From an uncultured Bacteroidota bacterium (GTDB lineage: Bacteria; Bacteroidota; Bacteroidia; Flavobacteriales; Flavobacteriaceae), in NCBI GenBank assembly GCA_902595825.1, contig CACJRP010000002.1, positions 44,819 to 108,818 on the forward strand: DNA of 64,000 nt, given 5' to 3'. Positions 9,525-18,776 of the stretch are shown here, in pieces. The position numbers and the translations under genes are program-made. The notes under the pieces are model-generated. The model worked only from the letters and a program-made list of their open reading frames with translations, ran no database searches and was not told the origin of the DNA. How positions within the stretch are numbered: position 1 is the stretch's first letter; the number at the start of each line of letters is the position of its first letter.

Positions 9525-10972
9525 TTAACGTAAATAAAAAAATTCGAAGATTAGTTAAGCAAAGGGTTGTCGATATTGTTCACAAAAGTAGTATTTCAAT
9601 ATCTCAAGAAACATATCTTGTAGGTGGAGCTGTAAGAGATTATCTAATTGATAGAAAAAGAGAAAATTCTGATTTAGACTTTGTTACATTAGGGTGTGAA
9701 ATGACTTTGGCTAATGAAATAAAAAATAAAATAAGTAAAAACTTAAAAATAAGCAGGTTTAAGAACTTTGGTACTGCACATATTAATTTTAACGAGATTA
9801 ATATTGAAATTGTCAAAGCTCGTAAAGAATCCTATTATTTGTCAAGTAGAAATCCAGATGTTGAGCCAGGAACTCTTTTTGATGACTTAAAAAGAAGAGA
9901 TTTTACGATTAATGCAATAGCCGTTAGTTTAAATGAAAAAAATTTTGGTGATCTAGTCGATCCTTTTAACGGATTGAATGATTTAGAAAATAAAATAATA
10001 AAAACCCCTACGAATCCAGAAATAACATTATCAGATGATCCACTAAGAATTCTTAGAGGGGTGAGATTTAGCTCTGAATTAAATTTTGAGATTGATAATT
10101 CCTTATTAAACGCAATGATAAAAAATTGTGATAGGATTAAAATAATTTCAAAAGAAAGAATTGTAGATGAAATCAATAAAATTCTAAATACTGATATACC
10201 CTCTAACGGATTTAAAATATTAGACAAGATTGGCCTAATTGAAATATTACTTCCTTCTTTAAATAAACTAAAGGGAATTGAAGAGATTGAGGGAGTTACG
10301 CACAAAGACAATTTCTATCACACTCTCCAAGTAGTGGATAATATATCTCAGGTAACGAATAAAATTTGGTTAAGGTGGGCGGCGCTTTTACATGATATTG
10401 GTAAACCAGACTCCAAAAGATTTGATAAAAAAATTGGTTGGACTTTTCATGGTCACGAGTACATAGGTTCAAAAATGATTTTGGAAATTTTTAAAAATTT
10501 AAAAATGCCGTTGAATAATTCATTAAAATATGTCCAAAAGATTGTTTTGCTAAGTTCCAGGCCAATAATTTTATCTGAAAATATTGTCACGGATAGTGCA
10601 GTTAGAAGACTAATTTATGATGCTGGAGAAGACATTGAAGATTTACTGTTGTTGTGTGAAGCAGATATAACAACCAAAAACAAAAAAAGACATGAAAAAT
10701 ATTTAAATAATTTTAAAATTGTAAGACAAAAAATCAAAATAGTTGAGGAAAGAGATAAAATTAGAAATTTTCAACCTCCTATATCTGGAAAATTTATTAT
10801 GAGTGTATTTAATCTAAAGCCCTCTAAAGAAGTTGGGATTTTAAAAGAAAAAATTAAAGATGCAATTCTTGATGGAAAAATTCCTAATGAATACAAATCT
10901 GCTTTTGAACTTTTGCTTAAAGAGGGGGCAAAAATGGGATTAAAACGAAAAATTAATGAAGAAAAGGTTTAA
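9521..10972 (+). CDS. cca: CCA tRNA nucleotidyltransferase with HD domain
   Basis: YLVGGAVRDYLIDRKRENSDLDFVT, RRDFTINAIAV, DDPLRILRGVRFSSEL, ALLHDIGKP (HD). Confidence 0.92.
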   Translation: MINVNKKIRRLVKQRVVDIVHKSSISISQETYLVGGAVRDYLIDRKRENSDLDFVTLGCEMTLANEIKNKISKNLKISRFKNFGTAHINFNEINIEIVKARKESYYLSSRNPDVEPGTLFDDLKRRDFTINAIAVSLNEKNFGDLVDPFNGLNDLENKIIKTPTNPEITLSDDPLRILRGVRFSSELNFEIDNSLLNAMIKNCDRIKIISKERIVDEINKILNTDIPSNGFKILDKIGLIEILLPSLNKLKGIEEIEGVTHKDNFYHTLQVVDNISQVTNKIWLRWAALLHDIGKPDSKRFDKKIGWTFHGHEYIGSKMILEIFKNLKMPLNNSLKYVQKIVLLSSRPIILSENIVTDSAVRRLIYDAGEDIEDLLLLCEADITTKNKKRHEKYLNNFKIVRQKIKIVEERDKIRNFQPPISGKFIMSVFNLKPSKEVGILKEKIKDAILDGKIPNEYKSAFELLLKEGAKMGLKRKINEEKV

Positions 10973-11984
10973 TTTTTGGACTAAGACGTCCATTTTAATT
11001 GTTTACTTAGTTATTGCAACTGGTGGGGTTGTTAGAATGACAGGAAGTGGTATGGGTTGTCCTGATTGGCCCAAATGCTTTGGATATTATATACCTCCAA
11101 TGAACGTTGCTGAATTGACTTGGGTGTCAGAAAAGATATTTGAAAAAGGACAAATGATTATATATAATGATGAGCTTAAAATGTCGAATAAAGACTTTAT
11201 AAGTGGATCAGATTTTAATCCTAAAAACTGGCAAGATTACACAAAACACGACTATTCAGTATTTAACCCACTTCACACATGGGTTGAATTTATAAACAGA
11301 TTAATTGGAGTAGTTTGTGGTATATCCGTTCTTATCTTGGGATTTTATTCTATACAATTCTATAAAAATAAACCCATCATAACCCTTTTGAGTCTATTGA
11401 CAATAATAGCAGTTGGATTCCAAGCATGGTTGGGTAAAATTGTGGTAGACTCCAATTTAAGTCCTTATAGTATTACCATACACATGCTTATGGCACTTTT
11501 AATAATTTCAATTTTAATTTTTATACACTTCCAAAATGGTAATTATAAAAAAAATAGCGTTAAAAATGTAGCATTACAAAATATTGTTTTACTATCACTT
11601 ATTTTCACAATAATTCAAATTGTAATTGGAACACAAGTAAGAGAATTTATTGATGAACAAATAATAGTGATAGGAGAAACAAAGAAAAATTTATGGTTAC
11701 TTGTCCTTCCTTCAATTTTTTTAACACATAGGAGTTTTTCACTTTTAATTTTAACAGTCAATTTTTTTGTCATTTATTTGTCTAGAAAGATAAACTTGAA
11801 TTCAAAGATTATTTTTTGGATTATAGGAATTATTGCGATTGAGATTATTTTGGGCGTTGCAATGTATTATTTGCACTTTCCGTTTAGTTCTCAGCCACTC
11901 CATCTATTATTGGCAGCAATACTTTTTGGAGTACAATTTTTTTTCTACGTATCTATCAGGAATATAAATAAAATAAATAAATAG
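10956..11984 (+). CDS. ctaA: Heme A synthase, COX15/CtaA family
   Basis: GGVVRMTGSGMGCPDWPKCFG, HTWVEFINRLIG, QAWLGKIVV. Confidence 0.93.
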   Translation: MKKRFNFWTKTSILIVYLVIATGGVVRMTGSGMGCPDWPKCFGYYIPPMNVAELTWVSEKIFEKGQMIIYNDELKMSNKDFISGSDFNPKNWQDYTKHDYSVFNPLHTWVEFINRLIGVVCGISVLILGFYSIQFYKNKPIITLLSLLTIIAVGFQAWLGKIVVDSNLSPYSITIHMLMALLIISILIFIHFQNGNYKKNSVKNVALQNIVLLSLIFTIIQIVIGTQVREFIDEQIIVIGETKKNLWLLVLPSIFLTHRSFSLLILTVNFFVIYLSRKINLNSKIIFWIIGIIAIEIILGVAMYYLHFPFSSQPLHLLLAAILFGVQFFFYVSIRNINKINK

Positions 11985-12037
11985 TTATTTGAGATTGGAT
12001 CAAGTTTAAAAAAGATTAGAAATGAGACTTTAACGAG

Positions 12038-13201
12038 TCAAAAATTACTTTTATTTATTAGGTTAGACATATTCAAGTTTTCATAATTATTTCTAACATA
12101 TGAAAATGAAGCTGACATAACATCACCCATACTTTTAACTTTTTTAAAAGCCATATCTTTTGTGAATTTATATATCTCCAAAGATAAATTTTTAAGATAT
12201 TCTGGTTTTGATAAAGTGTCATTTGTCATAATTTCAACTAGAGTTTCCAGTCTAGAACCAGAACTAATTATTCTTTTTGCAACTATTGATCTTTCCTCAA
12301 TTTTATACTGAATTACTGAGTCGTGATTTAATCTATTTTTTACAAGCTTAATTATGGGAAAATTTTCTTTAAAAAACTGAGGTCTGTAAACTTTAAAACT
12401 TCCTTCATAACACTGTTGATCAAAGTCAATTGCTCTTATTTTATATACTACCTGATCAAAATCATGGATTGGTACCACAACGTAGTTGTATGATCTCATA
12501 TCTCCCAATAATCTTATCATACATCTTTCATTAAATTTGACATATTCCTTGGCGATTTGTGCTTGCTGACTAATTGAACACTTTTTTAATAAATTGTCTA
12601 TAAAAAAATCACCTGGAATACCCGAAATATGTTCTTCAATCAAAGTTTTATCATTAACTAAAAAATTTAAATTATATGGGGATAACATATGCTCAAACTC
12701 CAATCCATAAACCCTTGAAGCGTCAGTACATTTAATATAAAAATATGTAAAATTATCATTTAGGATGTTTCTGACTTTTATTCTAAATGGCTTAGAATTT
12801 CCAAATGTACAGTAATCAATGGCATCAATGCTTAGGTAGGGTAAAGATGACTCATTACCATCTGAGTGAAGAAGAGTGTATACTTTTTTTAAGTTGTGAT
12901 CTATATCTCTTCTTTCGGTATCACTATAATATACCCTAACCCACAATGTATCTTTATCATTTTCATCATATACTGCGACTGAGCCAGCAAATCTTAGGAG
13001 GTCTTGATATGAAATTGGAGTATAAACCCACCTATTATACTTTTTAAGATAAATACTTAAATTTTCTATAATAGGAAAAAAAGGTTTTTTTTTTGAAATA
13101 AGTTTCTCTTCCATATAACTTTCAAATTTAGCTTTCTTTTCAAAAGAAAACGAGCAATTATAAGTCAAATATTCAATAATTTTGTCCCAAATGAAATTCA
13201 A
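12038..13201 (-). CDS. Uncharacterised protein with protein-kinase-like (PKL/APH-type) catalytic motifs
   Basis: 387-aa ORF; FTYFYIKCTD (candidate ATP-binding Lys), EEHISGIPGDFF, LLGDMRSYNYV (D-x4-N) and RAIDFDQQ (DxD). TTG start; alternative ATG at 13114. Confidence 0.6.
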   Translation of the reverse strand: MNFIWDKIIEYLTYNCSFSFEKKAKFESYMEEKLISKKKPFFPIIENLSIYLKKYNRWVYTPISYQDLLRFAGSVAVYDENDKDTLWVRVYYSDTERRDIDHNLKKVYTLLHSDGNESSLPYLSIDAIDYCTFGNSKPFRIKVRNILNDNFTYFYIKCTDASRVYGLEFEHMLSPYNLNFLVNDKTLIEEHISGIPGDFFIDNLLKKCSISQQAQIAKEYVKFNERCMIRLLGDMRSYNYVVVPIHDFDQVVYKIRAIDFDQQCYEGSFKVYRPQFFKENFPIIKLVKNRLNHDSVIQYKIEERSIVAKRIISSGSRLETLVEIMTNDTLSKPEYLKNLSLEIYKFTKDMAFKKVKSMGDVMSASFSYVRNNYENLNMSNLINKSNF

Positions 13202-15170
13202 AATAAAATCCAGCTTTAAACCAACAGGAGACCAACCTGAAGCTATCGACCAAATCTATGAAGGTTTTAATAACAACTTCAATTATCAAACTCTTCAAGG
13301 AGTAACCGGCTCTGGAAAAACATTTACAGTTGCAAATGTAGTTGAGAGACTTCAAAAACCAACACTTGTTCTGGCACATAATAAAACATTGGCAGCACAA
13401 CTATACTCTGAATTTAAGTCTTTTTTCCCAGAAAATGCAGTTGAATATTTCGTCTCATACTATGATTATTACCAACCTGAAGCTTACATCCCAAGTTCTG
13501 GACTCTATATTGAGAAAGACTTATCGATTAATGATGAAATAGAAAAATTAAGGCTAAGTACAACATCTTCGCTTCTATCTGGTAGAAGAGACATAATAGT
13601 TGTAGCATCTGTCTCATGTCTTTACGGAATTGGTAATCCAAATGAATTTAAAAATAATATGATACAAATAAGTGAAAAGCAACTTATTCCAAAAATGAAA
13701 CTACTAAGAGATCTGGTCAAAGGTCTTTATTCAAGAACAACCGGTGTATTTTCTAGAGGTAATTTCAGGGTAAAGGGAGACATAGTTGATGTTTTTCCTG
13801 GTTATTCTGATGTAGCATATAAAATATATTTTTTTGGAGATGAAATTGAAGAAATAGAAGTTTTTAATCCAATTGACAACTCAAACCTAGGAAAAGTAGA
13901 AAATTTAAGAATTTTCCCAGCAAACATATTTGTTACTTCAGAGAATCAGTTGGAAAATGCTATAAAAAATATCCAATTCGATTTAAAAGATCAAATAGAT
14001 TTTTTTAAAGATATGGGGAGAAATTTAGAAGCAAAAAGAATAGAGGAAAGAACTAATTTCGACTTAGAAATGATCAAAGAACTTGGATACTGCTCAGGTA
14101 TAGAAAACTACTCAAGATATCTTGACGGTAGAAGTCCTGGAACACGACCATTTTGTTTATTAGATTATTTCCCCAACGACTATATTATGGTGGTTGACGA
14201 AAGTCACGTAACAATATCCCAGGTACATGCAATGTATGGTGGGGATAGAAGCAGAAAAGAAAATCTAGTAGAATATGGTTTTAGACTACCAGCAGCTCTT
14301 GACAACAGACCTTTAAAATTTGAGGAATTTGAACAATTGCAAAGTCAGGTTCTTTATGTCAGCGCAACACCCTCTGATTATGAGTTTAAAAAATCAAATG
14401 GTATTTTTATTGAACAAATTATAAGACCGACTGGGTTATTGGATCCAGTTATAGATGTACGAAAAAGTAAAAATCAAATTGATGATCTCATTGAAGAGAT
14501 TCAAAAAAGGATTGAGTCAAAGGAAAGAACACTAGTCACAACATTGACAAAGAGAATGGCAGAAGAACTCTCAAATTATCTGGCAAAAATTAGAATAAAG
14601 TCGCGGTATATTCATAGTGACGTAGAAACGTTGGAGAGAGTTGAAATAATGCAGGGACTAAGAAAGGGTGATTTCGATGTTCTAATTGGAGTTAATCTTT
14701 TAAGAGAAGGATTGGATTTACCAGAGGTTTCCTTAGTGGTAATATTGGATGCAGACAAAGAAGGCTTTTTAAGGTCGAATCGTTCTTTAACTCAAACAAT
14801 AGGAAGAGCAGCCAGAAATGTTAATGGTAAATCTATTCTTTACGCAGATAAAATTACAGATTCAATGAAAAAAACAATTGAAGAAACAAATTACAGAAGA
14901 GAAAAGCAGCTAGAGTACAATAGGATTAATAATATAGTTCCAAGACAAATAGAAAAAACTTTAGATAACGCTCTTGCAAAAAAAGTTGATTCAGAAATCG
15001 AAAAAAAAATAAAAATTGATGAAGAATCGATATATCTTTTACCTAAAAAAAGGATTGAAGAAAAAATTAGAGAAACCAGAAAAAAAATGGAAAAAGCTGC
15101 CAAAAACCTGGATTTCATGGAAGCAGCTAGGTTAAGGGATGAACTTAATAAACTTAAAAATAATATATAA
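13191..15170 (+). CDS. uvrB: Excinuclease ABC subunit UvrB
   Basis: MKFKIKSSFKPTGDQPEAIDQI, GVTGSGKTFTVANV, VSYYDYYQPEAY, C-terminal UVR domain; ATG at 13191 (ORF track uses upstream TTG at 13182). Confidence 0.97.
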   Translation: MKFKIKSSFKPTGDQPEAIDQIYEGFNNNFNYQTLQGVTGSGKTFTVANVVERLQKPTLVLAHNKTLAAQLYSEFKSFFPENAVEYFVSYYDYYQPEAYIPSSGLYIEKDLSINDEIEKLRLSTTSSLLSGRRDIIVVASVSCLYGIGNPNEFKNNMIQISEKQLIPKMKLLRDLVKGLYSRTTGVFSRGNFRVKGDIVDVFPGYSDVAYKIYFFGDEIEEIEVFNPIDNSNLGKVENLRIFPANIFVTSENQLENAIKNIQFDLKDQIDFFKDMGRNLEAKRIEERTNFDLEMIKELGYCSGIENYSRYLDGRSPGTRPFCLLDYFPNDYIMVVDESHVTISQVHAMYGGDRSRKENLVEYGFRLPAALDNRPLKFEEFEQLQSQVLYVSATPSDYEFKKSNGIFIEQIIRPTGLLDPVIDVRKSKNQIDDLIEEIQKRIESKERTLVTTLTKRMAEELSNYLAKIRIKSRYIHSDVETLERVEIMQGLRKGDFDVLIGVNLLREGLDLPEVSLVVILDADKEGFLRSNRSLTQTIGRAARNVNGKSILYADKITDSMKKTIEETNYRREKQLEYNRINNIVPRQIEKTLDNALAKKVDSEIEKKIKIDEESIYLLPKKRIEEKIRETRKKMEKAAKNLDFMEAARLRDELNKLKNNI

Positions 15171-15175
15171 AAGCA

Positions 15176-16684
15176 ATGAAAGGAATTTCTTATTATTTGA
15201 TTTTTTTAAAAACAATAGTATTGCAGTGCCAGGAAATATATTTACAGGTTACAGATAGCATTACAAAGAATCCTATACCATTTACAACCATTTTAACAAA
15301 CTTTAATTACAATACAATTTCCAATGAAGAGGGCTTTTTCCGAGTTTTAAAATCAACTAATTTTTCAAATAAAGATTCTTTATTTATAAGTTGTATGGGT
15401 TTCAACGAATATAAGGGTGCAATTGTTGATTTAAAACAACCAGTAATAGAGCTCAGTGAAAAGACAATAAAACTTAATTCTATAATTCTAACATCTCAAA
15501 ATTTAGATGCTTACGATATAATTAAAAAGGTTAAGGAGAAAATAGATGATAAATATTTAACTAGTTATTCTAAAAAAAGATTCTTTATGAGAGAATCTTT
15601 TTTTCAAAAATGGGATAAAATGAAGATGGAAATTGAAAAATCATCAATCAGTGAATTAAATAGGAAATTTTGGGATTCAATATTCAAATCAATTCCCAAA
15701 AAAGACTCATGGCATACCGAATCACTCGGTCAAATTTACGGTGATTGGAGCAAAGAAAATCAAAAACTTGAAATTATTAGAGCTGTGGATCTTGCCGATA
15801 CTATTAACGAAAAAGGATATGAACAAATTGAAAAAAAGATTGCTGAAATTTTAAATAAGCGAACAAAAGAAAATTCTTATTTCAAATTTAAATCAGGAAT
15901 TTTCAGCACTAAGGTTGACAGGGAAGAACTGATTGAAGAAAGCATAGATAATATTAAACAAGACTCAACAATTATTAAAAAACAACTAGAAAAAAAGAAT
16001 ATTGAAAATGAAAATTTTTATAAAAACAGAAAAAGTCAAATATCAAGAATATACGACGGCATCTATAAGAAAGGACTAAAGTTTGAATTTTTAAAAAAAT
16101 CTTATTTATATGATTTTAAAATTATTTCCTATTCTTATGAAGGAGAGATACCAGTTTATAAAATAAAATTTAAGCCTAGATCCTCAAAAGGAAAATATAG
16201 TGGTGATATCTGGATTGATTCAGAAAATTTTTCTATTATGAAGATTGAGCAGCAAAATAATAAAGTTTTAAGAGATTTTTCATTGTTTGGGATATCTTTT
16301 GAATTGTACTATCACAGAGCTACTGTTGTTTTTAGCCATTTTTCTACTGAAAAATACCAACTTCAATTCTTAGAATCAGAATTTAAGTTTAAATCTGGAA
16401 TCAATAGACCAATAAAGATTGTAGAAAAAAATAAATATGTTCGAGGAAGAAGGAAACAAAATGAGCTATTAGCAAGAATTAATTTCAGCTTAGACCAAAG
16501 TTCAAAAACCACTTTGATTGTATTTGAAGACATACCAATTAATGAAGAAGAGTACAGTAAAATAGAGGAACAAAAAAGATTTAAACAAGATAAACTTCAC
16601 TCTTATGATCCAAAATACTGGAAAGATTATTCTGTAATAGAACCAAATCAGGCAATTAAATCGTTTAAAGTTAATTCTAACTGA
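15176..16684 (+). CDS. Carboxypeptidase-like regulatory domain-containing protein, probably exported/envelope
   Basis: Hydrophobic N-terminus then IYLQVTDSITKNPIPFTTILTNFNYNTISNEEGFFRV (CarboxypepD_reg-like) and a C-terminal region resembling Bacteroidota DUF5686-type proteins. Confidence 0.7.
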   Translation: MKGISYYLIFLKTIVLQCQEIYLQVTDSITKNPIPFTTILTNFNYNTISNEEGFFRVLKSTNFSNKDSLFISCMGFNEYKGAIVDLKQPVIELSEKTIKLNSIILTSQNLDAYDIIKKVKEKIDDKYLTSYSKKRFFMRESFFQKWDKMKMEIEKSSISELNRKFWDSIFKSIPKKDSWHTESLGQIYGDWSKENQKLEIIRAVDLADTINEKGYEQIEKKIAEILNKRTKENSYFKFKSGIFSTKVDREELIEESIDNIKQDSTIIKKQLEKKNIENENFYKNRKSQISRIYDGIYKKGLKFEFLKKSYLYDFKIISYSYEGEIPVYKIKFKPRSSKGKYSGDIWIDSENFSIMKIEQQNNKVLRDFSLFGISFELYYHRATVVFSHFSTEKYQLQFLESEFKFKSGINRPIKIVEKNKYVRGRRKQNELLARINFSLDQSSKTTLIVFEDIPINEEEYSKIEEQKRFKQDKLHSYDPKYWKDYSVIEPNQAIKSFKVNSN

Positions 16685-16685
16685 G

Positions 16686-18173
16686 TTAATACTTAGCGGG
16701 TTTACTCCCAGGTAGAGTTTTTAAAATAAATTCTCTTAAGTCGTCGTTCGCCTTTTTCAAGTCCTCCTTTCGAAGATACATCATATGACCACTTCGGTAA
16801 CCTTTAAAATGCATTCTGTCTCTTAGCTTACCGCTAGGATCAATTTGCCATTGAGTATATTTGGCAGCAAAATATGTCGTTGCCCCATCATAATAACCTG
16901 ACTGAGTTAAAATATTTAAGTACGGGTTTTGAGCCATAGCCTGTCTTAGATCTTCTCTCGTATTTAAATTGTCATCTTCCCAAGGATGAACTGGTCCAAA
17001 CATATTATACTTTATATCTGTTTTAAATTTTAGTTCATTTAAAATATATTGGTTAATCGCAGGAGTAAATGAATGTTCCCAAGAATCTAATTCTGAATTA
17101 TAATCTGGATTATCACCAGATTGCTTTCTATCTATTCCTTTGTATCTAGAATCAAGTCTACCGACGGTGAATCCCTCATCTCTTAAAAGTTCCTTCCAAA
17201 AAAAACTTTCAGGCAAATCAAGATTATGTTGAAGAATAACCTTTTCTGAAATTCCAGAAAAGTAGGACATTTTTTTAGCAATTTTTTCTTTTTCATTTAA
17301 AGGTAAGGCCCCTCCTTTTGCAATAGCTGGAATCAATTTATTGATAGCATAATCCTCAGAAATAGGTAAAACATCCAAAAGGTCTAACTTTTGCAAGTCT
17401 TCATTTAATTTGTTGTGATACCACGAAGCAGCTGTATAATAAGGTAAATTCAAAGCCGATGAAACAGGACCCCCTACTCTAAGAGTTCTATAATCTGCTG
17501 GTGAAACAAGAATTACACCATTCAAATACATCCACTGTTTATTTTGTAATGCCAGGGAAAGTCCCATGACCCTTGTACCTCCGTAACTTTCTCCAATTAA
17601 ATATTTTGGAGCATCCCATAAATTGTTTCTTGTGACAAATGTATTTAGCCATTCTGATAAATAAGAGATATCTGCACTTATACCAAAAAACTTTTCTCTT
17701 TTAGGATATTCTCCATTTACTTTGTGCATTCTAGAATAAGCTGTATTTACTGGATTGATAAAAACTATATCTGCTGTATCCAATATAGAATAGGGGTTAT
17801 TTTTATAACCATATGGCTGAATAGGATATCCTTCATCATCGATTTTTAAGATTCTTGGTCCAGTGTAAGCTAAATGCATCCATACTGATGCTGAGCCGGG
17901 GCCTCCATTGAATGAAAAAATAATTGGTCTATAATTATCACTAACATCGGTCCTTCTATAAAAAGTGTAGAATAGAGAAGCCTCTACTACCCCATCCTTA
18001 TTCCAAACTGGTTGCGTTCCAGTCTCAGCAACGTAACTAATTTTCTTGCCATTTATATAAGTCTGGTGATTTGTTTTTACAATTGTATCTATTGGCAAAG
18101 ATCTATTTTGCGAAAACGAAATATTCAAAAACAAAATAGAAATTATGATAAATAAGTGATTTTGATTAATCAT
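16686..18173 (-). CDS. S10 family serine carboxypeptidase-like peptidase, exported
   Basis: Signal-like N-terminus; IIFSFNGGPGSASVWMHL, LIGESYGGTRV (catalytic Ser), YDGATTYFAAKY, GYRSGHMMYL (catalytic His). Confidence 0.88.
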   Translation of the reverse strand: MINQNHLFIIISILFLNISFSQNRSLPIDTIVKTNHQTYINGKKISYVAETGTQPVWNKDGVVEASLFYTFYRRTDVSDNYRPIIFSFNGGPGSASVWMHLAYTGPRILKIDDEGYPIQPYGYKNNPYSILDTADIVFINPVNTAYSRMHKVNGEYPKREKFFGISADISYLSEWLNTFVTRNNLWDAPKYLIGESYGGTRVMGLSLALQNKQWMYLNGVILVSPADYRTLRVGGPVSSALNLPYYTAASWYHNKLNEDLQKLDLLDVLPISEDYAINKLIPAIAKGGALPLNEKEKIAKKMSYFSGISEKVILQHNLDLPESFFWKELLRDEGFTVGRLDSRYKGIDRKQSGDNPDYNSELDSWEHSFTPAINQYILNELKFKTDIKYNMFGPVHPWEDDNLNTREDLRQAMAQNPYLNILTQSGYYDGATTYFAAKYTQWQIDPSGKLRDRMHFKGYRSGHMMYLRKEDLKKANDDLREFILKTLPGSKPAKY

Positions 18174-18189
18174 GCTTTTTTTTCAAATT

Positions 18190-18220
18190 TAAAAAAAAAG
18201 CGGCTTTAAGATAAGCCGCT
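18190..18220 (-). terminator. Intrinsic terminator downstream of hsp20
   Basis: Perfect 8-bp GC-rich stem AGCGGCTT/AAGCCGCT with 6-nt loop (18199-18220), followed on the minus strand by a run of T (A-run 18191-18199 on +). Confidence 0.88.
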
Positions 18221-18242
18221 CTAATTATTTAGTTAAAATAAA

Positions 18243-18671
18243 TTACTTTACTTCAATTAATTTTCTAGATTTTGAAATTACTTCTTTTAATTTGGGTAAA
18301 GTAATGGTTAAAATACCGTTAGTGTAAATAGCCTTTATTTTACTTTGATCTACCTCTTTAGGTAATGAAAAAGTTCTATGAAATGAATTATAATTAAATT
18401 CTTGCCTATTGTAATTGAAACTATCTTTTAGTTCTTTTTCTCGCTTAGAAGTTGAGGAAACTGAAATTAAATCATTTTCAATTTCAATTTCAAAATCTTT
18501 TTTATCCATTCCAGGAACAGCAATTTCAAGTAGATATTGATTATCCTTTTCAATTGAATTCACGGCTGGAAAAGTGTTGTTATAAGTTTCGAAGTTAAAC
18601 CATCTATCATCAAATAATTCATCCATTAATGTAGGGTTCCATCTATTTAAATTTGTTGTAATTAAATTCAT
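18243..18671 (-). CDS. Hsp20/alpha-crystallin family small heat shock protein
   Basis: YLLEIAVPGMDKKDFEIEIENDLISVS, FHRTFSLPKEVD, YTNGILTITLPK. Confidence 0.95.
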   Translation of the reverse strand: MNLITTNLNRWNPTLMDELFDDRWFNFETYNNTFPAVNSIEKDNQYLLEIAVPGMDKKDFEIEIENDLISVSSTSKREKELKDSFNYNRQEFNYNSFHRTFSLPKEVDQSKIKAIYTNGILTITLPKLKEVISKSRKLIEVK

Positions 18672-18703
18672 AATATTTAAGTTTTTAAGTTCAATTATAT
18701 ATT

Positions 18704-18719
18704 AGCAAAACACATACCA
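18704..18719 (-). promoter_or_regulatory. Candidate sigma54 (-24/-12) promoter of hsp20
   Basis: Minus strand TGGTATGTGTTTTGCT, an exact match to TGGYRYRN4TTGCW with GG-N10-GC spacing; predicted +1 about 22 nt before the ATG. Confidence 0.55.
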
Positions 18720-18731
18720 TCCATATTTAGA

Positions 18732-18744
18732 TGTCATTTTGACA
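18732..18744. promoter_or_regulatory. Inverted repeat TGTCA-TTT-TGACA, proximal regulator site for hsp20
   Basis: Perfect 5+5 dyad centred about -45 from the predicted hsp20 +1. Confidence 0.55.
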
Positions 18745-18763
18745 TTACATTTGCTAAAATTAG

Positions 18764-18776
18764 TGACAAAATGTCT
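18764..18776. promoter_or_regulatory. Inverted repeat TGACA-AAA-TGTCt, distal regulator site for hsp20
   Basis: Dyad with one terminal mismatch; centre 32 bp (about 3 helical turns) from the first dyad. Confidence 0.45.

Noticed and set aside
13173-13400. Minus-strand 75-aa Cys-rich ORF overlapping the uvrB start
   Set aside because: Antisense to the conserved UvrB N-terminal domain; composition explained by the reverse complement of uvrB codons
16686-18173. S10 serine carboxypeptidase as a possible horizontal acquisition from eukaryotes
   Set aside because: S10-like peptidases with signal peptides occur widely in Bacteroidota; nothing in local composition suggests recent transfer
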